Assembly (NCBI RefSeq): GCF_016920785.2
Contig: NW_024609837.1
Coordinates: forward strand, 48,610,745 to 48,674,744
Reading direction: 5' to 3'
Source of the DNA: Ixodes scapularis
Taxonomy: Eukaryota > Arthropoda > Arachnida > Ixodida > Ixodidae
DNA length: 64,000 nucleotides
The position numbers and the translations under genes are program-made. Positions 32,335 through 43,499 of this stretch are shown here, piece by piece. The notes below the pieces were generated by a model, which ran no database searches, had not been told where the DNA came from, and saw only the letters and a list, made by a program, of their open reading frames with translations. Position 1 is the stretch's first letter. Each line of letters begins with the position of its first letter.

Positions 32335-32377
32335 AAGGCGCTGCCGATGCGGCTTTCGCCACATTGGCAGCGCCTTC
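32335..32377. other. Hairpin, 15-bp stem
   Basis: AAGGCGCTGCCGATG pairs with CATTGGCAGCGCCTT around a 13-base loop, with a single mismatch. It is short for a pre-miRNA, and no expression signal can be read from the sequence. Confidence 0.6.
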
Positions 32378-32713
32378 CTTAACCGCTAGGGCCGTGCCAT
32401 TTTTCTTCACAGGGGACGCCGGGCGTACTTCCTCTTGCCGACGTCATAACCACTTCTTTGCCCCAAACTGAATACTTATTTATTTTGGCTTTTCTTTGTA
32501 AGAAATACCATCAGGTAAGTGGCTTGCGCAAAGAGCATTGTACTAAATATATGCCCCTACTGCAAATAGGAGCAAACACGAAGTAAACAAATCTTGTTTT
32601 TTCTTTCGTCTCTGTCGGGGGACCGAAGCAAATAAGAAAGAAGATTTGTTCAATACGTATCTGTTCCAATGAACCGTGGCAAATGGACCTCCAGAGCATT
32701 ATGGTTCTTCCCC

Positions 32714-32776
32714 AAGCCAAGCTTCCTCAAGCTTGGCTTCCTTTGAGGAAGCTAAGACAAGCCAAGCTTCCTCAAG
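32714..32776. repeat. Nested direct and inverted repeat
   Basis: AAGCCAAGCTTCCTCAAG occurs perfectly at 32714-32731 and 32759-32776. Between them AGCTTGGCTTCC..GAGGAAGCT forms inverted copies of the same words. Confidence 0.85.
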
Positions 32777-33255
32777 ATATGACGTTGGCGAAAACAAAAA
32801 GTAAACGTGTTAAACACTAGGCGGTTATTAACTAAGAGCGGCTCGACAATGAAGAAGATGCATTAACGGCCGAATGTTCTGGATAGCCCGTGATATAGTT
32901 GTAGTATTTTCCTCATAAATGCCGTTGCCTTTTTTGGTGCGAGAGTGGGATCGAAAACAACGTGATTATACTTACCGACGTCACGACTAATCACATAATC
33001 GAAAATATTCCAAGGGCGCCCTGACGAACAATGGAATATATCTTACAGGGTGGGAACAACGCAACTTTGACGAAGGACAAGAAACATGAAGCGCACAGAC
33101 GCAGCGCTGTGGCAGCATGCGCTGGCACAGCGCATGGTTGCACCTTGCCTAGCTTTCCGCCAAGTAGATATCTATTTTTATTTTTTTCTACTTACTTTTG
33201 TTTTCGACCGTGTTACTTTGCAATAATAAAAACTCAATAACGTACTTTATATATG

Positions 33256-33745
33256 AAGCAACGTCATATTATGTGACACTGTGACACATGATTACACTAT
33301 AAAGTGGTGTGATTCTACAGTCACCTGACATTAGGTGACTGTGATGTAACATGACGTCGTGGTTTCATGACGTCAAGAGGTCATGCGACTTTATTGTGTC
33401 CTGTAGCATCCCATTAATACCACGGTATAATAAAACGTTCATATTACGCCATGGTGACATCACCGCGACATCATGTAAACTTTATTATGACGTGAAGTTG
33501 TGCCGTCATATGGTGCCAATAAAACTCCCATATGATGTCATGCTCTCACTGAACGTGTTAACATGCGGTGACGTCACCTGACACCTTAACATCATGGGGT
33601 CCCGGTGACGGCTTGATGGCACCAAAATGTCGCTGTGACGACGAAATGACTTCACGATAACGTCGCGGTGGTGCGTGAGGGATCTTGGTGACCAGGCTTT
33701 GTGACGGCACTTCATGATTGCTTTCTCATTGAAATCGATTGATAA
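33256..33745. repeat. Degenerate TGACGTCA/ATGACATCA-rich repeat tract
   Basis: Words such as ATGACGTCA, GTGACATCA, GTGACGTCACC and TATGATGTCATG recur irregularly on both strands over nearly 500 bp. A perfect hairpin, ACAGTCACCT..AGGTGACTGT, lies at 33315-33340. It resembles a decayed palindromic satellite more than a promoter. Confidence 0.65.
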
Positions 33746-35394
33746 GCACACATATGGTGTTGATATATGCGCACGTTGGATGCGTTGCAGGGCTACACGT
33801 TAAATGGCGTCATTGTGTTAAGCGGTTGCAAGGCACAGTCATAAACAAAGGTGTGAACCCTATTCAAATAGCCTATGACGCTTGTGCGTTTCGCATCTGA
33901 AATCCTCGACTCGCCATGATGGCGAAACCAATCGAGCTAGTTCAAATACTACTTCGCTCGCCAGGCCGAGGTTTTTCTATAAACAGTAGAGAAATCATTT
34001 AGAGAGACATCTTGAGAGCACGCGGATTTTCCACCTCTAATCCAATCACAGGACGGAAGCGGAGCGCCCTTCCCATTGGCACCTGTCAGGATATGACTTC
34101 GCGTCCATTGCCTAGAAGCGAAGCGGAGTAGATCGAAGCTCGTTATCTCGGGACGCGGCCCTTATGGCCCACTTCGCATTACGGTTGACAGAAGCCGACG
34201 TTACGAATCATTCCAGCCAGCCCAGCTGTTCCAAAGCATTACGGGACTCTGCACACCCATGTGTCGGTGCGCCCAGATTTTTGTGACACATTTCAGTGGG
34301 CTGGCTTCGATAGGTCGGGGCGTCCGGTGCGGTCCACCGTAAGTCGAAACAGAATATGGCTTCAGAGGACTCCGTCATCTGCGGGTGACACCCGGGCCCG
34401 ACAGGATGGATCCAGATTGACAGGGGGTCTTTTGGACGCTTCTCCGCGATCTCGGGAAACAAGTTCCCTACTTTGGAATGTTTATGGTGCACTAAATCTG
34501 GCCGTTATAGCTCCCCCCCAAAAAAAAGGGAACGGAAGTTTGGCATTCGAGCTCACTTCGTCTTTCTTAATAAACTCGAATACAAAATAATTATAATTAT
34601 TAGCATGCGTCCATCTGGTTATGGTGGAAACGCAGTAACCTTTGTTCGAGAAACTGTCAATCATGAACGATACAACAATATATAACTCGAAACGCAACAC
34701 TATTTAATACTTAGGAGATATTATAATCCGTACATTTATCGGAAAGCACACATGCCTTCACTTGTACACGTTAATAAAAAAAAAAAAACGTAATAGATCA
34801 CATTGACAATCACTCGAGGATAATTTCAATTAATTAGAGTTAGGGCTACCTTTCCGTAAAAGGGGGCGTCACAGAAAAAAAAATTATCCGTTATGTCCGT
34901 TACGTCCAACATTATTGTTCTCGAGTAAGAAACAAAAGGAAAAATGGTTATTCTAGACTTCATTGTTGCCGCCAGTCAAAACTAGTGACCTTGCAAATAT
35001 TGAGGAGCACCTGGCTTTCGAAGTTCTCACACTGCGTCGTTTGTTCGTGAATATGTGGACTGGCAACCTGAACACCATTTTAACTGAGGTATTGGATGGG
35101 TGTGTCGCATTCGGTCTTATGAATTATTAATGCACTGCATCCTGTTATTCCAGCGAAGCGTTTGAAGCACTCATTACATTAAAGAAAAAGCAACGCTTAG
35201 TCACGAGAACCGATTCTTGATGCTGGCGGAATCGGGAAGTGGTAGAGGTCTCCGTACAACTGAACAAACTTAGGCTGCTTGGCAGCATGTTCCTAGCACG
35301 GATGTTAAATCGTTTCCTGTTGTAATTACAGGTTAGTAGAAACCAGTTCTATAAGTGTTTTAAATGCGATTTCATCACATTGACGCTGCTGACA
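33746..35394. other. No gene recognised
   Basis: A moderately GC-rich patch (33900-34500) with two overlapping frames of about 100 codons on opposite strands shows no domain. From 34600 on it is AT-rich. It could hold an old exon, but I see no splice or domain evidence. Confidence 0.4.
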
Positions 35395-35593
35395 AGTCCA
35401 CGCAGCTTGTGTAACATCACGAAAATAATCCCTTCAGAAGGGGAACAAGGGGGACAAAGGACAAACACAAATCTCCGAACACAGCTAGGTGACTGGTGAG
35501 CGACGGAAAAAATCCGCCTGGTCCGGGTATCAAACACGGGACCTCTCCATTACAGGTGGAGCGCTCTACCACTGACCTAACGGGTTTCCGAGT
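35395..35593 (-). mobile_element. tRNA-derived SINE, copy 1
   Basis: On the minus strand the head reads GTTAGGTCAGTGGTAGAGCG (box A-like) and, about 35 bases later, GTTTGATACCC (box B-like). A five-base anticodon stem CTCCA/TGGAG surrounds a CCTGTAA loop. The body (CCGTCGCTCACCAGTCACC and following) is shared with copy 2. The non-canonical C at position 33 and the attached body show it is a SINE, not a working tRNA gene. Confidence 0.75.
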
Positions 35594-36049
35594 GGAGGGG
35601 TGTTATTGCATTATTGTCACATCTTAGTGGCGAGGTCGAGCTCAACCCTGGGCCTAACGACGTTATGCAGGAGTTACTTGAAGCTCAGAAACGGATTGCT
35701 TTGGATGTTGGCAAAATCAGGAGGAACCAAGAGAGCTCCAATAAACGACTAGGAACAACCGAAACTTCGATAACAAGTTAACTTACAACATCTGTCTGGA
35801 GTACTGAAGGAAGCACATATTCAAGTCTAGTCACTAGACACGTCTCTGAGGGACCTGCATAAAACATCTTGCGAGTTTCTGACGAAATTAGGAAAACTAA
35901 AATGGCGTAAAAAAACTCACAATCTATTATATTGAAGAAACTTTGGACAAATCCCACGCGTTGTTAACTACAAGGGTTGTTGAGAATATACTTAAATACT
36001 GAGCATCAATGTTGGCTGAGTACGTCAGATAATTATAATACAATTAAAT

Positions 36050-36258
36050 GCACAGGTGCAAGCGAGCTGGACAAGAATGATGAAAAATAATCTCTGGAGA
36101 AAGGGAACAAAAAGGACAAAAGACAAAAACAAATTTCCAAACACAAGTAGGTGACTGGTGCGCGACGGAAAAAATCCGCCTGCTCCGGGTATTTAATCCG
36201 GGACCCCTTAATTTACAGAGGAGCGCTCTACCATTAGACGTCAGTAGAGGAAACTCCC
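36050..36258 (-). mobile_element. tRNA-derived SINE, copy 2
   Basis: Same head (AATGGTAGAGCGCTCC; GGATTAAATACCC) and body (CCGTCGCGCACCAGTCACC, then TTTGTCCTTTTTGTTCCC) as copy 1, in the same orientation about 660 bp away. It is more diverged in the tRNA part. Confidence 0.75.
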
Positions 36259-36399
36259 GATACACCAATTTGGCAGCCCGTTTCCATATAAAGTGATACT
36301 TGTTTTTTCACAACATGGTAATTTAGACGACGAAGGTACAATTCGTAGTATTGCTAGAATTTTTAAAGAGGAAACAATTTATTAATCAAAATTACTCAA

Positions 36400-39320
36400 G
36401 GAGTGTTAGATATGTCAGGCGGAAATTGTGGCAGAATAGCCGTAGAAACAGGGATAATGGCGAAAGAGTCGTCCTTACGTATGATAAGCCAAAAATGAAT
36501 AAAGACACGTACGTCCGGCGTCAGTGCACAAACGATACCCTAAAACTTAGCTCAGAAAGAGAATCTCCAGGCATGCAGCTACCTCCGGTGGGACGCAAAG
36601 CGACTGAAGATATGCGAAATTGTATTATAATGAATCTTAATTCAAGAAGTATTCTTAACAAGGTAGAGGTCCAAGAACATATTTTATTTGAGCAGGAATC
36701 TGATATGTTTGTCATTACAGAAAATTCGCTAGATGATATGATGATGAACGATGAATTACGTTGATCCTTCGGGATTCAAGATGTTTGGAAAATATCACGG
36801 TAGCAGGGGTTATGGGGTTTCTATAACTTCTAAGCCTGATCTTGACTACTCAAATCGAAGACTCATCTGACATCGAAAGTATTTGGCGTAAAATAAAATT
36901 GTCTAACGTCGAAATAATGATATGTGCCGTCTATCGTTCACCAGGCTCGGGTCTTGATTTTCTAAAAAAAGTTAAATGATTTTTGAATAAAGAGTGCGCC
37001 AATACCCGTAATGTAATCGTCAATAAAGATCCGAATGTTCCAAGTGTCGATTGGGATGCCTTTTTAACGCCTGGAAATGAAGGTGTCACTCTAGCTCTGG
37101 TTTTAATTTATATTATTACTTCTTCGCATGTTTTTACCCAGATTGTGAAACATTAACAAAATAGGTTGGTTGCCTAGTTGGCTGAATATCATAAACTATT
37201 AGCGCTAAATTCAAAGGAGAAGGAAGGACAGGACAGGACGTACCCATGTCCTTTCCTGTCCTCCCTTGTCCTTTGACTTGCGCGCCAATATTTTACTTTG
37301 TGAAAGAGTATACACCAGTACAGGGTGAAGGCCAATTTGTTCTTGGTGTATTTGGTCTAATTGATAGTGTCATTTTGTATCCATATAAGTATTGCGCATT
37401 CCCATGCATTTCTCATAATTTTATGGTTTCTCTGTCTCTGCCATTTGACATTCAACCTAGTGCGCACTGAGGTGACAGCATACAAATATTTTAATACCGC
37501 CGATGATTCTCGCGTTTTAGACAAGCTGTAATCATACTATTATTATTTTATTGAACTGAGTATTTACCTCACAAATGACGTTAACACATTGTGGCTGCAA
37601 TTCAAGGCAATAGCATTTGAATACGTGAACCACCACTTTACACCGAAAACTAGATAAGGGCATGCACACAGCTCATGAATCACGAAAGATGTAGGGGATC
37701 AAAAGCGGAGAATTTCGAGATATAGAGCTCACTTTCGCAAACCCCTTAGTGCATCCATACGTTAAACTAAAAGTGAAACCCTTAGAACAATGAGCGCCAG
37801 TTTTAAGATTGCTATAAAAAAGCTGAGCACAAATTGTATAACATCACAGTGTCTACAGATTATTAACTGCACACAGGAAGTTCTTGTGGCATGTTTTCTT
37901 TAGGAGAAGCGAAATTTCCAAGGTCATTAATTATATTGAGTGATTCATACAAAAGGTATATTTAGCTAATACGTAAAAAACGCTTTTTTCCATTGTATTT
38001 TCGAGTGAGAATTAAATTTCACCAGCCTTTAATGCGTCAGCCTATATTGCGGCAATCGGAGATGTTTCATCGTCTTACGAAAGAATATTTTCATTATTGC
38101 TTAACCTTGACCCGTCCAACTCAGATGGACCTGACGAAGTTTCAAATTCTTTCACGAAGACGTACGCCGAATCGTCTGTTAAATACATGTTGGTATTTTT
38201 CATGCTTCATTACGCTCAGCTTCCATTCCCGACTCGAAAATGGTCAGATTTATTCTAATCCTAAAGCCTCTGACGTCAATTTGCTGCAAAGGGCTAGAGC
38301 AGATAGTTTCCCAGCACATAGATTTACGACTTACTTACTCCATACTGAATGAGAAGCAACCTGGATTTAAAAAAACGTCTATCCACCGTCGTACACTATT
38401 TTCCCCGTGTTTTAGACGTAACAGGTGAGGAAGATGCTCTTTTTGGATTTCAAGAATGCATTTGGTAAACTAAAACATCAGAAGTTAATAAATACATTGC
38501 GACCGATTTTCAATAAAACTGCTTCTACAAAATTGGATCGAAACGTTGTTTTCTTTTTTTCTTGAAATTCGCGGAAAATTTGTTAGCACTCTAAACTACG
38601 ACTTGAATGTGTGTTATGTGACATCAAGGGATTCCCAATGATCCGTGTTGGGTCCATTAAAGTTTTTATTATTTATTAATGCCTTAATAGGTGATTAGGA
38701 TGTGTACGTACACCTGTTTTCAGACTACTGTCACGTATTCACTGAGGTTAAGACGGTTTCTGATCAGGAGAAACTAAATGGTTCTTTGAATAAATACGTG
38801 AAAGGAGCGCTAAATAAATAATGTCCCTCAATCTTACAACAAAAAAAAAAGTTCACGCAATACCATCACACACAAACGTCAGGCGTTTAGGTCTCTCCAC
38901 CATCTTGATAGTTCTTTGTTGACACGCATTGATATCTATGAACATTTTGGCATCACCGTAAAAAAAAAAAAGAGTTACAGTACCAATGTTCGCAATGTAG
39001 CTTAAAAGGGAATTAGTACATTGGGTTATCTCAGAAAATCCCTGCAGCATGCCTCCGTTGAGACGAGGTTAATGACATGTAAAACACTCGTCCGGCATTC
39101 ACTCGAATATGCCTCAGAAGAGTGGGACTTCTACGTGATATACATTGAACAGGAATTAGGAAGGAGTAAACTCCTTGCTGTACACTTTTTTTTTTTTTCG
39201 AAATATCACCGACTATCGTTCCGGTTCCAATCTACCGCCACTTATTAGTGGACGAAAACCGATGAGTCTCAAAACTTCTGTATATGATTCTAAATTACCT
39301 TCTTTTTGTTAATAAATCAT
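36400..39320 (+). pseudogene. Decayed LINE: endonuclease and reverse transcriptase traces
   Basis: An APE endonuclease start reads NCIIMNLNSRSILNK (near 36625) and LFEQESDMFVITENSLDD, with KMFGKYHGSRGYGVSI and MICAVYRSPGSGLDF in shifted frames to about 36960 and an ASN/KDPNVPSVDWDAFL patch near 37030-37070. The RT resumes near 38090 (LNLDPSNSDGPDEVSNSF), with GSVL.PLKFLLFINALIGD near 38650 and a C-terminal YLRKSLQHASVETRLMTCKT at 39025-39090. Dozens of stops and frameshifts show great age. The 37110-38040 stretch between the two domains carries other sequence. Confidence 0.7.
37110..38040. other. Noncoding insert between LINE domains, with hairpin
   Basis: A hairpin with arms about 37213-37239 and 37248-37274, built of AAAGGA..GGACAGGA words and their mirror, follows TTGCCTAGTTGGCTGAATATC. 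This resembles a PLE terminal repeat. The rest is AT-rich and unrecognised. Confidence 0.45.
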
Positions 39321-39568
39321 CGCATTTGAGATCTCCGGAATTTTCAGGTGTAAATGCGGTCGATATCTAAATAAATGTAAATATAATATGAATGTTAAAA
39401 ACATTTTCCCGCACAATACCAACGCGGGATTTATTAATTGAGAGGGTTGTGTTTTGTAGCAAGCCCGAGCAATTTTTTTATTCATTGAGTGCTCTTTTTG
39501 AGAAATCAAGAAATGGGATTTCTATAGATATGAATGGATCTGACAGTGTTGTGCGTATCAGTGTAGGT

Positions 39569-40177
39569 GTGTTCGAAGTGTTCGTTCTTTTTCTCAATCC
39601 TTTGAGATTCTTAGTATGGGCTAGTTGTATGTAGAAATAAAAATCATTAACTACAATTTATTTGTAAAAAACTATACCAATTAAATCTAGATGTAGCTAA
39701 AAATATTGATAAATGGTAGCAAACGAAGTTAGTATGACAGGGCAGTTACACAATACAGTTAAATAATAAATAAGGTGTATATATTCTGATTTCCTTCGCA
39801 CTGAGTGAGTATGTCAAGCTTCGGTTAAGGCGTTGGTTAACAAGACAATAAATGTTTTTTATATGTAAATTTAATTACAAAAAAAAAACTTCGACACTTT
39901 GAGAAGAACTAAATTAAAGATCGCTTAAAACAAGGCAATATTTTCTTTTTTATGGCGTGTTCGAAGTGTTCGTTCTTTTTCTCAATCCTTTGGGATTCTT
40001 AGTATGGACTAATTTAATGTGGAAATAAAGAAATCAATAACTACAATTTAATTGTAAAAAACTATACCAATCAAATCTAGATATACCTAAAAATATTGAT
40101 AAATGGTAGCAAACGAAGTTAATATAGTAGTAGAAGTTAATATATAGTAGTTAATATAGTAGTTAATACAGTTAAAT
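39569..40177. repeat. Direct repeat, ~200-bp copies 388 bp apart
   Basis: The copies at about 39569-39765 and 39957-40177 share GTGTTCGAAGTGTTCGTTC, CTCAATCCTTTGRGATTC, AAAAACTATACCAAT and AAAAATATTGATAAATGG. Copy 2 has gained a TTAATATAGTAG-type expansion near 40120-40165. They may be the 3' UTRs of two LINE insertions or a local segmental duplication. Confidence 0.85.
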
Positions 40178-40529
40178 AATTTTTATTCTAGATCAGCTTC
40201 CCTTTTACTGTTTTATTTGTAAGAATTTGTGTTTAAGAAACAGATGTGTCTTGCAGTGGTAAAGTAATGAAATAAAAGAACATTGCCTTTCTAAAGAACT
40301 AACTAAAACGAAAATGCCGACTCGCAAAAAGGATGATACTGACGCAGAAAACGAGGCTGGAATTCTAAAGTCTAGCCAGCCCTAGATAAATGAAACATCG
40401 GTTGGGTCTAGTCGATTCATCTCATTAAGAGAGTAAAAGCGCCAACTGAAACACGGACGATATAAGCATGTCCGTTGTTCCTTGATACGTGCAACGACGT
40501 ACACTGAATGTAATACAAACAATGAGTAT

Positions 40530-40700
40530 GAATTTTCTTTCAGCTTCGGATGTGCTTATATTGGACAAACGGGAAGTTGTTTTAATGGTAGGACGAGGAA
40601 ACATGGGTTCGCTGTAAATAACCATTCTGGGGGAGGGGGGGGGGGGGTTCATCTCGCGTAGCATTTTAAGTGGTGTATTTGCGAACCGCTTTTAGATTAG
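40530..40700 (+). pseudogene. PLE GIY-YIG endonuclease scrap
   Basis: Reads EYEFSFSFGCAYIGQTGSCF then NGRTRKHGFAV, followed after a G-run (40631-40648) by HFKWCICEPLL. This is the GIY-YIG core with its downstream cysteine region. Only about 60 residues remain. Confidence 0.7.
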
Positions 40701-41999
40701 AGGAGATTGTAAGAACAGCTATTGAAAATACAGAGAGAAATTGTTGAATCTTTCTTTTTTAAGAACGCGGGCGCAAAGTAAGTGAGCATGCCGTTTATTT
40801 TTCCGCTTAATAAGAAAATGTCATATTTATGTTACTTCATATAAGTTATATATCGGTCTACGGCTTGTTATAAATATGGCGTGTGACGGACTGGCTGAGT
40901 TAATGTTTCTTCAATAATATCAGTTATAAGTAGCGCCTGTCCTTGTCGTACGTTGTTCTCAGTTCGCCCGAGTTTCTGCCCTAGAGGTTTGACTACAAAA
41001 AGTCGGTAACTTTTAAAACTTGGTCAAATAAGAAAAACACAGCACAAGAAAAAAAAGGGCAGGCGTTTTAATGTTAACTGAGCAGAAACGAACGGGTAAG
41101 TAACGCCTTCACATATTGCCACACAGCGTTTAATTAATTATTGGGGAGCTTCCTCTCCTGTTTAGATATTATGAAAATGGTCGTAGTTGTAGTCACTATC
41201 ACCATGAGCGACATTGTTAATTATTGTCTGCGCCTTTTCTGCCTCGAAACTCTCGAAGAGGCATACAATCACTGGGTGTCTTCCTCCTCCCGTCTTCCAT
41301 CGCAAAGTATGAACAAATGGATTAAATAAATAAACAATAGATACCGCGAGTGACACACACAGACAAGAGCACTTGGACGGCCCAAGCACAAGCTCACAAC
41401 TGTCGTTTTAATGCAGGAAAGGAGAAAGTGAAAATCAGAATCAAAAGAGCTAGAATTAAAAAAAAAAATAGGTTGAAATAAGGAATTCTAAATTAAATTT
41501 CTTAAGAAATCACATCAAAAGAAAAAACAAATATAAAAAAAAATATAAGAATGGTCAAAAATACATTTCAGGGGCAGCTCCCCTTAATTCTGAAAAAAAT
41601 CGAGATTATGAATGATTTCACATTAAAAAGCACCAATAAAACCCACTACTTCGTTTGCTTCGCGTAAATAGGATCTATTTTGTGAAATTTTATTTAAAGA
41701 TTAGCAAAAACTGAAACCGAAACTTCGGCTCCGCCGGGCAACATTGGCCTCGGGTCGCAAAAACATTGTTGCAAGGTGAGACGAGCAGTCACTTGATTAC
41801 ATGAACGACGAAGGGCGGCATCGGAGCGGGCCACCGTTGAGGCGGTCGTGTGCAAGGAGCAAGTGTCGCCCGCGCTGCAGTCTTCACAATGTTTTGGTGT
41901 CTACGATATCCGACGACGAGTGCGCAACTGCGGAATCAGTCTGCGCACAAGTGTAAACGAAACTCCGAGAGGCAATCTCGTATTTGTATTTGTTTATTT
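40701..41999. other. No feature recognised
   Basis: AT-rich with poly-A runs, then a GC-richer patch near 41730-41960. Nothing coding or repeated that I can identify. Confidence 0.45.
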
Positions 42000-43420
42000 T
42001 GAGTCCTCAATAACGGCCTAAGCCTGCACATTGGTGCACTGATTCGTAGAACGCAGATTACATATAAATACACACAAGAAAGGTTTTATAATTTCACGCA
42101 CTTCATGAAAAACGCACAAAAACAAAAGAACTGAATAGTTACAAAGCATAAACACTATTTGAGTACACGAAGCAAAGACTTCTTAAAATCAGGTAAGTTC
42201 CGGTTGCAAATGTCAATGTCATCTGGTTCCAAATGATTAGAATAGTTTTGCGGTGACGTGAAATCAGTATGACAGACATGGAATGTGCAATTGTAGCGAA
42301 CATTTCTGCCGGATATACGATAGTTAATATATGAGACCAGGAAGCTAATATCGTATTAGGAATGTATGCATTTAAACGAGAATACAAGGTCACACGAACA
42401 TCGTGTTGATGCAAGGTTAGTAGATTGCAATCGTTTAAGTTCTTTGCCGCGGTCATATGAGTCAGGTGATAGAGATCTGAAATGATAAATTCTGGCAAAT
42501 GTTTTGTGCACGTTCCACATTTTTGGAAGCTATTCAAAATCGCAGCGCAAAAGTCATGCTTTGAAAGAACTGTGCTTGGATAAAGCACAAAGAAGATGAT
42601 AACACTTGAGAAACACTTGGTAAATCTTAAAATTGCCCAGAGTAGAAAAAGACATGAGCTCACAACGTATGACGCATTCGAGTTCAACTTAAGTTTTGAA
42701 TCAAGCATCACTTTAAGATCTTTCGCAATTGTATCGCGAGTAATCAACAAATCTTCTAAATGGTACACAAATGAGTCGGAATAGTCTTACGCGTGAAATG
42801 TGTTACGTTTGTTTTCCCAGTGTTAAGCTCAAGCCCATTGTCTTTACACCGTTGACAGACGGCATTGATACCTTCCGGCTGTAGAGGACAATAATTTATG
42901 TCGAAATATTTTTTATTCGTACATAACATCTGCAAACTGCAAGAGACTCGAATGACGAAAGACGTCTTGATAATTTTTAAAATATATTAAAAAAGTAAAA
43001 TTCAAACATTGGAACACTGGGGTACAGTAGATGGTACAAGAAACACATATACTTTACGTTTGCGTATCCGACACAGTTTCCCCTTGCAGAAGGGAAACTT
43101 TTGAATTAAAAATAATACTGATCACTTAGACCAAACATAGAAAGTTTATGTAACAGTATCTGATGCTTTACAGGATCGAATGCCTTGCTGCAGTCAAACA
43201 CACAGCGTCAATTTTCTTTTGAGAACAGTCTATCGAGGCAACATCATTTAGAAAACACAAAATATTTGTTTCCATAGACCTGCCGCTCATAAAACCATGA
43301 TGTTCATCGGCTGTTCTGTGCTTAAAACAGTATGTCAAATCGTTATAGGGGATTTTTTTTTTAAACCTTAGAAAATGCCGAGAGCAATGATAACGGCCTA
43401 GAGTTTAGAATCCTAGACGA
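42000..43420 (-). pseudogene. LINE reverse transcriptase remnant (minus strand)
   Basis: From high to low coordinate: YDLTYCFKHRTADEHHGFMS and GRSMETNILCFLNDV near 43355-43250 (RT fingers), a DAVC..AARHSIL remnant of motif A near 43190, then CKDNGLELNTGKT near 42820 and a long open frame at 42768-42139 (AKDLKVMLDSKLKLNSNASY, VLSKHDFCAAILNSFQK), the connection domain after RT. The catalytic centre around 43000-43100 is too decayed to read. The type is CR1/Jockey-like. Confidence 0.7.
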
Positions 43421-43499
43421 GGTGCCTGATTTTAGAAGAGAAATTACTCAGCCCTTTTTCCAGGAGGACAGAAAAAGAAACTGCTTCATCGACGCAAAA

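Larger units (their letters stand above)
32197..33255. other. Noncoding, two small secondary structures
   Basis: Apart from the hairpin at 32335-32377 and the repeat at 32714-32776, nothing recognised. Confidence 0.45.

Noticed and set aside
33256..33745. TGACGTCA words as a cAMP-response promoter
   Set aside because: No gene or transcription start is nearby and the words are spread through 490 bp like a satellite.
34208..34590. Overlapping ~100-codon frames on both strands in a GC-richer patch
   Set aside because: No domain, no codon periodicity that I can see, and no splice context; likely chance.
35519..35585. A tRNA-like fold on the minus strand
   Set aside because: Box B is degenerate, position 33 is not T, no clean acceptor stem closes, and the same head with the same body recurs at 36120-36250. 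It is the head of a SINE.
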